In this document: positions 17,539 to 26,722 of the stretch, piece after piece
How positions within the stretch are numbered: the first letter of the stretch is position 1
Layout of the letters: the number at the start of each line of letters is the position of its first letter
Assembly (NCBI RefSeq): GCF_039545095.1
Contig: NZ_BAABRS010000001.1
Coordinates: 1,240,001 to 1,304,000, forward strand
DNA: 64,000 bases
DNA from: Fodinibius salicampi
GTDB taxonomy: Bacteria; Bacteroidota; Rhodothermia; Balneolales; Balneolaceae
Reading direction: 5' to 3'
Notes under the pieces: model-generated
What the model was told of the DNA's origin: nothing
Database searches by the model: none
What the model saw: the letters and a program-made list of their open reading frames with translations, nothing else
Translations under genes and position numbers: made by a program

Positions 17539-19653
17539 TCAATTTTCATCTTCGGGGAGCAATGCTTTGCGGGAGAGACGAAGCTTTCCGCCATGCTCTA
17601 CTTTCAGGAGCTTAACATCAATTTCGTCTCCAACTGAAAGCACATCACTTACATTTTTCACATGACTGTGATTGATCTCAGAAACGTGCAGCAATCCATC
17701 TTTGCCCGGTACAATCTCTACAAAAGCACCATAATCTTTAATGGCTTTTACCGTTCCGTGATAGGTTGCACCTTCTTCCAGATGCCCGACAATACCTTCA
17801 ATACGCTTCTTAGCTTCTTCAGCTTTTGAGAGCGCATCGGCGGTAATAGTAATTTTACCTACCTCCCGCTCTTCATCTTCTTCTACCCAAATTTCGGTAT
17901 CCGTTTCTTTCTGAAGGGTTTGAATCACTTTTCCGCCCGGTCCAATAACCGATCCGATTTCATCAGCATCAATTTCCATATTGATAAACTGCGGAGCAAA
18001 TTCAGAAATCTGCTCACGAGGCTCGGATATGGTTTCAGCCATCTTATCGAGAATATGCAGGCGGCCTTTGCGCGCTTGTTCAAGAGCTTCTTCCAGCTTC
18101 TCGTATGAAATTCCACTTACCTTCATATCCATCTGGCAAGCGGTAATTCCATCACGGCTTCCGGCCGTCTTAAAGTCCATATCTCCCATAAAGTCTTCTT
18201 CTCCACGAATGTCGGAGAGTACAACAGACTCATTCTCACCGACAATCATTCCCATCGCAATTCCTGCCACGGGTTTTTTAAGAGGAACTCCGGCATCCAT
18301 AAGCGCCATTGATCCCCCACAGACCGAAGCCATCGAAGACGACCCATTAGATTCTGTAATATCGGAGATAACCCGGATTACATATCCGAACTCATCAAAT
18401 GATGGCATTAACTTGCTGATAGAACGTTCGGCAAGGTGGCCGTGCCCAATCTCACGTCGGCCGGGGCCGCGCATAAATCCAGCTTCTCCAACGCTGTAAT
18501 TTGGGAAATTATAGTGCAAAAAGAACTTCTTATCTTTTTCTTGTAATAGGGTATCAATTGACTGAGCGTCTTTCTGTGTTCCCAGTGTTACAGAAACCAA
18601 TGACTGGGTTTCGCCGCGAGTGAAAATAGCAGAACCATGTGTGCGTGCCAGATAATCAACTTGCGTCCAGATATCCCGGATATCCTCAGGAGAACGTCCG
18701 TCAATACGACGTTTCTCCTCCAGTATCATAGCCCGAAGCTGGTTCTTCTCTATCGTGCTAAGAATGTCTTTAATATCATCTTTGGCATCCTCATATTCTT
18801 CTTGCCCTGTTAGCTCTTCAACGACCGACTCTTTTAGCCCATCCAGCTTTTCGCTGTATGCTTCTTTTCCGAGACCAATATGAACGATTTCTCTTACTTT
18901 CTCTTGAGCAAGTTCCTTCACTTTGGTTTCGAGATCTTCGTCAACAGGCTCCGGCTCAAATTCCCGCTTGGGCTTACCAAACTCTTCGCGCAGCTCTTCC
19001 TGAAAAGCACAGAGCTTTTTGATCGCTTCATGGCCAACTTTAATAGCCTCAAGCATTTCCTCTTCGGAAACTTCATCCATTTCACCTTCCATCATGGAAA
19101 CACTCTCTGCAGTTCCACCAATAATCATATCGATGTCACTGCCTTCCATCTCACTGATGGTAGGATTTACAACAAAATCTCCTTCAATACGTCCTACCCG
19201 AACCTCTGCAATAGGTCCCGCAAATGGGACATCGGAAATATGCAGCGCAGCGGATGCACCTACAGCGCCCAGCACATCGCCGTCATGTTCACCGTCGGAT
19301 GAAAGCACTGAACAGATAATTTGGGTTTCATGGGTGTATCCATCCGGGAATAAAGGGCGAAGGCATCGGTCAATCAGCCGGCTGGACAAAATTTCTTTAT
19401 CATTCGGGCGGCCTTCTCGCTTTATAAATCCACCAGGAAACTTACCGCCCGCAGAAAAGCTCTCGCGGAGGTCAACAGTCATAGGGAAAAATGGCTTATC
19501 GGAAGCTTCCTTGGAGCTTACCGCCGTACAGAGTACCATCGTATCTCCCATGCGAACAACAACGGCTCCATCAGCCTGCTTTGCAATACGACCGGTTTCA
19601 ATGGATAAGCTTTTACCCGGCGCAAATTCAATACTTCTAAAGTCTTCTTTCAT
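17539..19653 (-). CDS. pnp: Polyribonucleotide nucleotidyltransferase
   Basis: 704 aa. Phosphorolytic 3'-5' exoribonuclease and degradosome component. Two RNase PH domains are linked by a helical domain. The second holds GPGRREIGHGHLAERS and DITESNGSSSMASVCG. The KH domain (GSVIGPGGKVIQ, about 565-620) and the S1 domain (about 630-700) follow. It follows rpsO, the classical rpsO-pnp order, with the rpsO terminator between them. Confidence 0.97.
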   Translation of the reverse strand: MKEDFRSIEFAPGKSLSIETGRIAKQADGAVVVRMGDTMVLCTAVSSKEASDKPFFPMTVDLRESFSAGGKFPGGFIKREGRPNDKEILSSRLIDRCLRPLFPDGYTHETQIICSVLSSDGEHDGDVLGAVGASAALHISDVPFAGPIAEVRVGRIEGDFVVNPTISEMEGSDIDMIIGGTAESVSMMEGEMDEVSEEEMLEAIKVGHEAIKKLCAFQEELREEFGKPKREFEPEPVDEDLETKVKELAQEKVREIVHIGLGKEAYSEKLDGLKESVVEELTGQEEYEDAKDDIKDILSTIEKNQLRAMILEEKRRIDGRSPEDIRDIWTQVDYLARTHGSAIFTRGETQSLVSVTLGTQKDAQSIDTLLQEKDKKFFLHYNFPNYSVGEAGFMRGPGRREIGHGHLAERSISKLMPSFDEFGYVIRVISDITESNGSSSMASVCGGSMALMDAGVPLKKPVAGIAMGMIVGENESVVLSDIRGEEDFMGDMDFKTAGSRDGITACQMDMKVSGISYEKLEEALEQARKGRLHILDKMAETISEPREQISEFAPQFINMEIDADEIGSVIGPGGKVIQTLQKETDTEIWVEEDEEREVGKITITADALSKAEEAKKRIEGIVGHLEEGATYHGTVKAIKDYGAFVEIVPGKDGLLHVSEINHSHVKNVSDVLSVGDEIDVKLLKVEHGGKLRLSRKALLPEDEN

Positions 19654-19784
19654 GGTCTATTTTCTCTTCAATTCAAATTTTACGTCAATGTATGCGCGAA
19701 CGATAATCAAATCACCAGGCAAGTATAAGATGAGACGGGCTGCCTTGATTCCAGATCGCACGAAAAGTGTAGCTAAGCAATCAT

Positions 19785-19814
19785 TAAAAAAGGCACGTTC
19801 TTAAAACGTGCCTT
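19785..19814 (-). terminator. rpsO terminator
   Basis: Stem AAGGCACGTT/AACGTGCCTT (arms ending at 19814 and about 19790) with a 5-nt loop, followed on the minus strand by TTTTTTAA. It lies 9 bp after the rpsO stop and ahead of pnp. The arrangement resembles the partial terminator found between rpsO and pnp in other bacteria. Confidence 0.9.
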
Positions 19815-19822
19815 CTCATGCA

Positions 19823-20092
19823 TTACTTACGAATTCCTAATTCGCTAATAAGCTCACGATATTTCTCAATATCATTCTTCTTCAGGTAGTTTAATAATTT
19901 CCTTCGTTTACCTACCATTTTTAATAACCCTCTCCTCGAGGCATGATCCTGCTTGTGATCTTTCAAATGCTCCGTTAAATCATTAATCCGCTCAGTTAAA
20001 ATAGCGATTTGAGCTTCTGTGGATCCCGTATTCTCTTTGGATCCGCCAAATTTTTCAACAATTTCTTCTTTGCGTTCTTTTGTTATCGACAT
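19823..20092 (-). CDS. rpsO: 30S ribosomal protein S15
   Basis: 89 aa, the standard length. Contains the family blocks [41 protein letters not shown]-like and the C-terminal [14 protein letters not shown]. Binds 16S rRNA helices 20-22 early in small-subunit assembly. Confidence 0.98.
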   Translation of the reverse strand: MSITKERKEEIVEKFGGSKENTGSTEAQIAILTERINDLTEHLKDHKQDHASRRGLLKMVGKRRKLLNYLKKNDIEKYRELISELGIRK

Positions 20093-20187
20093 GTGATAAT
20101 TAAATTCTGAATTTTCTTTTCTGCAACTACGTAGTTTTAATCTTATTAGCCGTCAAAGATAAACTATTGAGTAATTTTTTGCAATAT

Positions 20188-21123
20188 TTATTGTTCCGCA
20201 AGCAGCTGCCTTGCTTTTTTTTCGTCGTCCTTAAGCTGTTGGATAAGTTCATTGATACCGTCAAACTTTACTTCATCCCTTATCCGGTTAAAAAATCGAA
20301 TTTGGATTTCTTTACCATAAATATCCTGATCAAAATCAAATATATTGACCTCCAAAGTTCGAATAGATCCATCGAAAGTGGGACGTGTACCTATATTCAT
20401 CATCCCCTTAAACCAATGATCCATAACCCGGATACGTACCGCATAAACTCCATCTTTGGGTATAATTTTCTGGGGATGTTCGGCCTTGATATTAGCAGTC
20501 GGATAACCGATCTCCTTCCCCCTTTTGTCTCCATGAACAACCGTACCGTTCAACCGGTAAGCGCGCTCCAACAGCTTAGTCGCTAATTCGACATTTCCCT
20601 CCTCGCTTAAGATATTTCGAATGGAAGTACTGCTAACAGCCTGATCCCCCACTTCCCGTTTTGATACCACATAGGTTTCAAAACCGAGCTCAGCACCAAG
20701 ATCCTCAATAGTTTCTATAGAGCCCTCGCGATTCCGGCCAAACTGGTGATCATAACCTATTACAAATTCACTGACACCAATTTTTTCATAAATGATATCC
20801 CGGACAAATTCTTCTGAACTGAGGAGGGAAAAATCGCGATCAAAGGGAATTACAATCATTTCATCAATACCCAGTTCCTGAATAATCTCTGAACGTTCCT
20901 GAATGGTCGTCAATAACTTAATACCTTCCTCACCGGGATTAATGATATCCCTCGGATGAGGATCAAAGGTAACCAGCACACTGCGTGCATTACGTTTTTC
21001 AGCTTTTCGAACGACCGTATCTAAAATTGCCCGATGGCCTGTGTGGACTCCATCAAATGTACCCACCGTCAATACCGTATTAGAAGTGCGGTCTGCTTCA
21101 TTGAGCAAAATGTATTCTGCCAT
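20188..21123 (-). CDS. ribF: Bifunctional riboflavin kinase / FMN adenylyltransferase
   Basis: 311 aa. Makes FMN and then FAD from riboflavin. The N-terminal adenylyltransferase domain (GTFDGVHTGHRAIL, FDPHPRD, GYDHQFGRNREG, SSTSIRNIL) is followed by the kinase domain (GTVVHGDKRGKEIGYPTAN, GMMNIGTRPTF). It sits directly after rbfA. The truB gene, which lies between them in many bacteria, is absent; the gap is only 97 bp. Confidence 0.97.
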   Translation of the reverse strand: MAEYILLNEADRTSNTVLTVGTFDGVHTGHRAILDTVVRKAEKRNARSVLVTFDPHPRDIINPGEEGIKLLTTIQERSEIIQELGIDEMIVIPFDRDFSLLSSEEFVRDIIYEKIGVSEFVIGYDHQFGRNREGSIETIEDLGAELGFETYVVSKREVGDQAVSSTSIRNILSEEGNVELATKLLERAYRLNGTVVHGDKRGKEIGYPTANIKAEHPQKIIPKDGVYAVRIRVMDHWFKGMMNIGTRPTFDGSIRTLEVNIFDFDQDIYGKEIQIRFFNRIRDEVKFDGINELIQQLKDDEKKARQLLAEQ

Positions 21124-21220
21124 TACTAAAAAAGATCTGGGTTAGTAAAAAACCGTTTGCAACAACAAAAGAAGTTAATAACAGTGAAATTAACGCCCAC
21201 AGAAAGAATCCAAAAAAAGG

Positions 21221-21598
21221 CTATTCCTCTTCATTATTTTTTTCGCGTTCTTTTCGCTCTTTACGAATCTTTTGAAACAACCCTTCCATCTTCTCAACGT
21301 ATTCGGCTGTTTGATCATTAATTAAATGAAGTTCCGGTATTCTTCGAACCTGATGACGAATTTTATCGGCTAATTCTTTTCGAATAGCTGCTTTGTTATC
21401 TTCCAGATGAGCAAAAAGAGCGTCTTCATCTTTTCCAGGGGCATATACACTCAAATGCACCTTGGCAATCATTAGATCCGGCGTTACTTCCACCTTCGTA
21501 ACGGTAATAAATGAACCACTGCCCTGATAACTTTTTTGAATGATCTTTCCTAAATCCCGCTGAATTACGGCACTTAGCCGTTCTGTACGAATACTCAT
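21221..21598 (-). CDS. rbfA: 30S ribosome-binding factor A
   Basis: 125 aa, KH-fold cold-shock ribosome maturation factor. Shows RTERLSAVIQRDLGKII, VTKVEVTPDLMIAKVHLSVY and the RIPELHLINDQTAEY block. The C-terminus is charged (RKERKEREKNNEEE). Follows infB by 35 bp in the classical order. Confidence 0.95.
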   Translation of the reverse strand: MSIRTERLSAVIQRDLGKIIQKSYQGSGSFITVTKVEVTPDLMIAKVHLSVYAPGKDEDALFAHLEDNKAAIRKELADKIRHQVRRIPELHLINDQTAEYVEKMEGLFQKIRKERKEREKNNEEE

Positions 21599-21633
21599 AA
21601 TATTATTTCGCTTTGGGCTTTTAACGAACGAGA

Positions 21634-24600
21634 CTAGTCATTATCGCTATCGCTTTTAACATCTTCGAGGCTACGCCGTGACTCAACGATTTCATAATTT
21701 TCAATCACATCGCCCACTTTAATATCATTATAGTTGACAATACTGATACCGCATTCATACCCGGTCTTCACTTCTTTGACGTCCTCTTTAAATCGCTTAA
21801 GCGAATCAATCTCACCTTCATAAATAACCACTCCATCGCGGACAATGCGTACCGGGTTATTTCGGTTTATTTTGCCCTCAGTAACATAGCAACCGGCAAT
21901 GGTTCCTACTTTAGAAACCTTAAATATTTCGCGTACTTCTGCATTACCATACAGTTTTTCACTTATCTCTGGTGAAAGCATACCTTCCATTGCATCCTTA
22001 ACCTCATCCACGGCATCGTAGATGACACTAAAGAGTCGAATATCAATTTCCTCCTCTTCGGCAACCGACCGGGCATTCGAAGTCGGCCGTACCTGGAAAC
22101 CGATTATAATAGCATCTGATGCTGAGGCCAGCAATACATCCGATTCGGTTATCGCACCCGCGCCGGTATGAATAATATTAACTGAGACTTCATCATTGCT
22201 GAGCTTTTGCAGGGCTCCCGAGAGCGCTTCAATGGAGCCATCCACATCAGCCTTGATAATAATATTCAGATCGGAGACCTCGCCCAGTGCCAGTCGACGG
22301 GAAAGGTCATCAAGTGAGAGGTGCTTGGATTTGCGCAGCTCTTGCTCGCGTCGAATTTGTTGACGCTGGCTGGCAATATCCTTGGCTTTTTTCTCACTTT
22401 CGATAACCACAAGCTTGTCTCCCGCTTTCGGAATATCATCAAAGCCGGTAAGCTGTACCGGCTCAGAAGGTCCCGCTTCCTCTACTTTATTCCCGAGTTC
22501 ATTCTCCATGGCTCGAACGCGTCCAAAGCAAGAACCCGCTACGTAAGGATCTCCAACTTTAAGAGTACCATTTTGTACCAAAATATTTGCAACAATCCCT
22601 TTCCCCTTGTCAACCCGGGCTTCAAGTACAACTCCGTCTGCCCGACGATCGGGATTCGCTTTCAATTCCATGAGCTCAGCTTCAATAAGTACCTTATCGA
22701 GCAGCTCGGGAATACCTTCCCCCGTCATTGCGGATACTTCGGCTGCCTGATTCGTTCCGCCGTACTCCTCTACAATAACATCGTGTTCGGCCAGCTGCTG
22801 CTTTATCTTATCAGGATTAGCTGCGGGCTTGTCCATCTTATTAATAGCCACAATGATGGAGACACCTGCAGCCTTAGCGTGGTTAATAGCCTCTACCGTC
22901 TGAGGCATCACGGCATCGTCGGCCGCAACAACCAAAATAACGATATCGGTTGCCTGTGCCCCACGTGAACGCATTGCTGTAAATGCCTCGTGGCCAGGAG
23001 TATCCAGAAATGTAATCGGACGTCCATCTTCAGTTTCCACCTCATAAGCACCAACGTGCTGAGTAATTCCGCCGGCCTCTCCTTCGGCTACTTGTGATTT
23101 TCGAATATAATCAAGCAGTGAAGTTTTACCGTGATCAACGTGGCCCATTACCGTAATAATAGGAGCACGGGGCTGGAGATCTTCCGGATCGTCTTCTTCC
23201 AGTTCAATTTCTTCAATAGCCTCTTCGGCATCTACAAACTCTACTTCATAGCCAAATTCTTCGGCAACTAACTCAATAGTGCTGGCATCCAGGCGCTGGT
23301 TAATAGAAACCATCATGCCCAGATCCATGCATGTAGTTATAACATCGTTGGTCTTCACGTCCATCAGGTCAGCAAGGTCACTTACCGTAATAAATTCCGT
23401 GACCTCAATAATATCTTCTTCAAGTTCTTCGAGTTCTGCCTGTAACTGCTCTTCTTCCTCGCGCTCTTCTTTTCGCTGTCTACGACGTTTTTGTCGACGG
23501 CTACCTACCGTTTCAGAGGACTGCATTTTACGCAGTGTCTCCTTCATTTTTTCTTCGACATCCTCTTCATCAACGCGATTATGGCGACCTCGACGTTTTT
23601 TCTTTTTCTTCTTTCCCTTGTCCTTGTCTTTTTTCTTACTCTTGGACTTCTTCTGCTTATCAGATTTATCAGAATCCTGACCCTTTCGATCTTTTTTCCG
23701 CTTACGTTTTTTACGGCGCTTGGGCTTACTCTCGTCAATCTTAACTTTTCCAAGAACCTTTGTCCCTTTTAACCGACCGGCACGACCACGAATAACTCCT
23801 TCTTCCGTTTCTTCTTCATCTTCGTAGTCCTCTTCATCCTCGTAGTCATCCTCATCCTCGTAGTCATCCTCATCCTCGTAGTCATCTTCTTCCGAATCCT
23901 CTTCCTCCTCATCATACTCATCATCGTCTTCTTCATCCTCTTCATCTTCTTCATCCTCATCGTCTTCTTCGTCAGATTCGTCTTCCTCTTCTGCTTCTAC
24001 CTCTTCGACCTCCTCGGCTTCTTCATCCTCACTTTCTTCAATATCATCATCCGTATCGTCTTCTGATTCTGATACGGTTTCTTCTTCCTGAAGCTCTTCG
24101 GTTTCTTCTATTTCCGTTTCCTCAATATCCTCGTCTTCTTCATCTTCCTCGGGCTCCTCTTTCAGGGTCTCATCTTCTGTTTCTTCAGAAACGACTTCTT
24201 CATCCTCAGCAGGTTCTTCTGCCTCTTCTTCAACGAGATCTTCTTCTGTATCTTCCTCAACCTGTTCATCATCCAAAGGTTCGAGTCCCTCAATTTCTTC
24301 TTCGGGCTCCTCTTCAGGTTCTACCTCTTCCTGAGGTTCAATGGGCAGCTCTTCTTCGAGTGGTTCAAGCGTATCTTCAATAGAAACACTCTCGTTACGG
24401 CTGGCACGAATTTGATCGCGGCGGCTGGCATACTCTTCCTTTGCTTTGGCGTGTTGTTGACTATTGGCTTTATCAACGCCGTATACCTCTTCCAGCACCT
24501 CATACATTTCAGATGTAATTTTGGTATTGGGCTTATTGGCTACCTCAAAGCCTTCATCCGAAAGCGAATCTACAATAGATGTAGTAGACACGTTAAATTC

Positions 24601-24645
24601 GGATGCAACTTTAAATAACCGTTTTGGCTTATCCTTTGGCGACAT
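21634..24645 (-). CDS. infB: Translation initiation factor IF-2 with a long acidic/basic linker
   Basis: 1003 aa. A short N-terminal IF2_N-like domain (about 1-65) is followed by an extremely acidic Asp/Glu linker (about 85-285, including in-frame 18-bp tandem repeats encoding DEDDYE near 23840-23890). A Lys/Arg-rich stretch (about 300-400) comes next, then a second IF2_N block (about 415-480) and the GTPase core with [17 protein letters not shown] and NKMDKP. C-terminal domains are complete. IF-2 brings initiator tRNA to the 30S subunit. The linker is unusually long and charge-segregated compared with typical bacterial IF-2. Confidence 0.97.
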   Translation of the reverse strand: MSPKDKPKRLFKVASEFNVSTTSIVDSLSDEGFEVANKPNTKITSEMYEVLEEVYGVDKANSQQHAKAKEEYASRRDQIRASRNESVSIEDTLEPLEEELPIEPQEEVEPEEEPEEEIEGLEPLDDEQVEEDTEEDLVEEEAEEPAEDEEVVSEETEDETLKEEPEEDEEDEDIEETEIEETEELQEEETVSESEDDTDDDIEESEDEEAEEVEEVEAEEEDESDEEDDEDEEDEEDEEDDDEYDEEEEDSEEDDYEDEDDYEDEDDYEDEEDYEDEEETEEGVIRGRAGRLKGTKVLGKVKIDESKPKRRKKRKRKKDRKGQDSDKSDKQKKSKSKKKDKDKGKKKKKKRRGRHNRVDEEDVEEKMKETLRKMQSSETVGSRRQKRRRQRKEEREEEEQLQAELEELEEDIIEVTEFITVSDLADLMDVKTNDVITTCMDLGMMVSINQRLDASTIELVAEEFGYEVEFVDAEEAIEEIELEEDDPEDLQPRAPIITVMGHVDHGKTSLLDYIRKSQVAEGEAGGITQHVGAYEVETEDGRPITFLDTPGHEAFTAMRSRGAQATDIVILVVAADDAVMPQTVEAINHAKAAGVSIIVAINKMDKPAANPDKIKQQLAEHDVIVEEYGGTNQAAEVSAMTGEGIPELLDKVLIEAELMELKANPDRRADGVVLEARVDKGKGIVANILVQNGTLKVGDPYVAGSCFGRVRAMENELGNKVEEAGPSEPVQLTGFDDIPKAGDKLVVIESEKKAKDIASQRQQIRREQELRKSKHLSLDDLSRRLALGEVSDLNIIIKADVDGSIEALSGALQKLSNDEVSVNIIHTGAGAITESDVLLASASDAIIIGFQVRPTSNARSVAEEEEIDIRLFSVIYDAVDEVKDAMEGMLSPEISEKLYGNAEVREIFKVSKVGTIAGCYVTEGKINRNNPVRIVRDGVVIYEGEIDSLKRFKEDVKEVKTGYECGISIVNYNDIKVGDVIENYEIVESRRSLEDVKSDSDND

Positions 24646-24752
24646 ATAAATCTATTTCTGAAAAGTGCGTTTCTTATTTATTTAAAAACAGCCGTTTAAC
24701 GTACTAAGTATAAGGGAAAACTCGCTGAAGAGAAATGTAAGTTTATACTTAA

Positions 24753-26003
24753 TCATTCATCTTCAAACTCATACGCAATTATATCTATAATACGTTCAGC
24801 TTCATCTTCTGTAATCTCTCCTTCGGTTCTCCGGACGATTTCTTCTTCATCCAGATCCAGCACCTGACGGGCAGTATCACACCCAATATCATGAAGCTGC
24901 TGGATAACCTCCGGACCAAAATCAATTTCAAATTCCTGAAGATCGATATCATCTTCTTCTTCAACCTCTCGATAGACATCAATTTCACAATCTGTCAGTT
25001 TAGATGCCAAACGGATATTTACTCCGCCCTTACCAATCGCTTTAGATACCTCATCAGCTGGCACAAGTACTTTGGCAAGGCTTCCGTCTTCACTAAAATC
25101 AACACTCAACACCTCTGCGGGTTGAAGTGCTCTTTTAATAAACTCATGTTTATCATCCGTATAATTGATTACATCAATATTTTCATTCTGGAGCTCTCGC
25201 ACAATGGCATGAATCCGGATACCTTTCATACCCACACACGCTCCTACCGGGTCGACACGTTCGTCGTGCGACATAACAGCCACTTTTGATCGGTCACCGG
25301 GTTCACGGGCAATACGGACCAGTTCAATAATTCCATCAAATACTTCAGGAATTTCATTTTCAAACAACCGCTCTAAAAATAACGGAGATGTTCGGGAAAT
25401 AATAACCGATGGATTACCATTATAACGCTTCACCTCTTTTACTACAGCCCGTATAGTATCGCCCTTCCGGTATTTATCCTTATAAATCTGTTCTGACTTG
25501 GGTAAGACCAGCTCCACTCCGTTGTGGTTGACCAGCATTTCGCGGCTGCGGATCTGATACACATCTCCCAGCACGATTTCACCTACGCGGTCAGAATATT
25601 CTTCAAATATATTATCTTTCTCAATTTCGCGAATGCGCTGAGCCAATTGCTGCCGCGCCATCATCACGGCACGACGTCCAAAATCCTGAATGGAAAGTTC
25701 CTGTGCAAATTCGTCGTACAACTCCAAATCAGGATCATGCTCTAAGGCCTCATCTATGGTAATCTCCTGCACTTCATCGGTCAACTCTTCTTCCGGAACA
25801 ACTTCCCGAATATGAAGAATCTGAATTTCTCCCCGATCAGCATTTAAAATTACCTCAAAAGCGTCGTCAGAACCATACTTCTTACGAATCATCGTTCTGA
25901 AAACATCTTCCAGAATAGATAATAATAGCTCTTTTTCTATATCCTTATCTTTTGCAATTTCAGCAAAAGACTGAATAATTTTCTTGGATACGTCGTTTGA
26001 CAT
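24753..26003 (-). CDS. nusA: Transcription termination/antitermination factor NusA
   Basis: 416 aa. The N-terminal polymerase-binding domain (about 1-130), S1 domain (GEIVLGDVYQIRSREMLV), and two KH domains (VGACVGMKGIRIHAIVREL; VPADEVSKAIGKGGVNIRLAS) are followed by a short acidic C-terminus with one helix-hairpin-helix-like segment. Shorter than the E. coli protein because the two acidic C-terminal repeats are missing, as in many non-proteobacteria. Between rimP and infB. Confidence 0.97.
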   Translation of the reverse strand: MSNDVSKKIIQSFAEIAKDKDIEKELLLSILEDVFRTMIRKKYGSDDAFEVILNADRGEIQILHIREVVPEEELTDEVQEITIDEALEHDPDLELYDEFAQELSIQDFGRRAVMMARQQLAQRIREIEKDNIFEEYSDRVGEIVLGDVYQIRSREMLVNHNGVELVLPKSEQIYKDKYRKGDTIRAVVKEVKRYNGNPSVIISRTSPLFLERLFENEIPEVFDGIIELVRIAREPGDRSKVAVMSHDERVDPVGACVGMKGIRIHAIVRELQNENIDVINYTDDKHEFIKRALQPAEVLSVDFSEDGSLAKVLVPADEVSKAIGKGGVNIRLASKLTDCEIDVYREVEEEDDIDLQEFEIDFGPEVIQQLHDIGCDTARQVLDLDEEEIVRRTEGEITEDEAERIIDIIAYEFEDE

Positions 26004-26027
26004 CAGTTAACTCCTGTATGCTTAGAA

Positions 26028-26489
26028 TTATTTAAAAGAAGGAATAATTTTAGTTTCCACAAGATCCTCAAAAGGTAAATTGACTGTCGTTTGTTCATTG
26101 ATCTCTACAGCAATACCTTTTTCGGTTACTTCCTGCAAAATACCTTCTACTTTAAGATCTTCTCCGTCTTGTTCATATTTTACCTCAACCTTACGTCCCG
26201 CGTTCTTAGGGTATTGGCGACGATCAATCAGTGGCCGATCCAGTCCGGGTGAAGACACGTTGATGCGATAATGTCCGGAAAAAAGCTCGTGGGCATCCAT
26301 TAAAAACCCCAGCTCATTGCTTATTTCCGCACATTCGTCCATATTTACTCCGCGATCTTCGCCATCGACGGAGACCCATATCTCGGGAGTATCCCCGCCT
26401 TTTATTTCAACATCAACAAGGAAAAAATCGGTCGTTGACAGCACCGATTCAGCCAGCTCTGATATTTTATTTATAACGCTATTCGTCAC
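26028..26489 (-). CDS. rimP: Ribosome maturation factor RimP
   Basis: 153 aa from the GTG at 26489 (TNSVINKISELAES). A GTG at 26540 would give 170 aa, but its first codons lie inside a hairpin and T-run, and 153 aa is the normal family length. Contains the block FFLVDVEIKGG, VNMDECAEISNELG, and NVSSPGLDRPL, the RimP signature. First gene of the rimP-nusA-infB operon. Confidence 0.93.
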   Translation of the reverse strand: MTNSVINKISELAESVLSTTDFFLVDVEIKGGDTPEIWVSVDGEDRGVNMDECAEISNELGFLMDAHELFSGHYRINVSSPGLDRPLIDRRQYPKNAGRKVEVKYEQDGEDLKVEGILQEVTEKGIAVEINEQTTVNLPFEDLVETKIIPSFK

Positions 26490-26510
26490 AATTTCCGTAA
26501 TTACAGGTAC

Positions 26511-26542
26511 AAAAAAAAGTGAGTACCTTGCGGCGCTCACTT
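26511..26542 (-). promoter_or_regulatory. Attenuator-like hairpin in the rimP-nusA-infB leader
   Basis: Minus-strand stem AAGTGAG/CTCACTT (26542-26536 and 26523-26517) with a 12-nt loop, followed by eight T. It has the form of a weak intrinsic terminator and lies between the proposed promoter and the preferred rimP start. Because NusA and termination are coupled, autoregulation is plausible (inference). Confidence 0.65.
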
Positions 26543-26550
26543 AAAGCAAT

Positions 26551-26581
26551 CAAAGATACCGTTAATACTCTTAAAAAACAA
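26551..26581 (-). promoter_or_regulatory. Bacteroidota-type promoter of the rimP operon
   Basis: On the minus strand TATCTTTG (26558-26551) matches the TAnnTTTG -7 element. A TTG (26581-26579) lies 20 nt upstream, as in the -33 element. The predicted start of transcription is near 26545, just ahead of the leader hairpin. Confidence 0.6.
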
Positions 26582-26722
26582 CTCCCTCCCAATCCCTCTT
26601 TCATGCTTTGACCCCTATTTCGAAATTATATTTCTACATTTTTATTTTTTAGAAAATCTTGTACCATACTCTTTCGAGTTTAAGGTCTATTGTAAAAGAA
26701 GCGTATTAAAATCATTCTTTCA

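Noticed and set aside
23279-23960. Several open frames on both strands within infB
   Set aside because: They arise from the low-complexity acidic/basic repeats of IF-2; the translations are Ser/Phe- or Met/Arg-rich nonsense.
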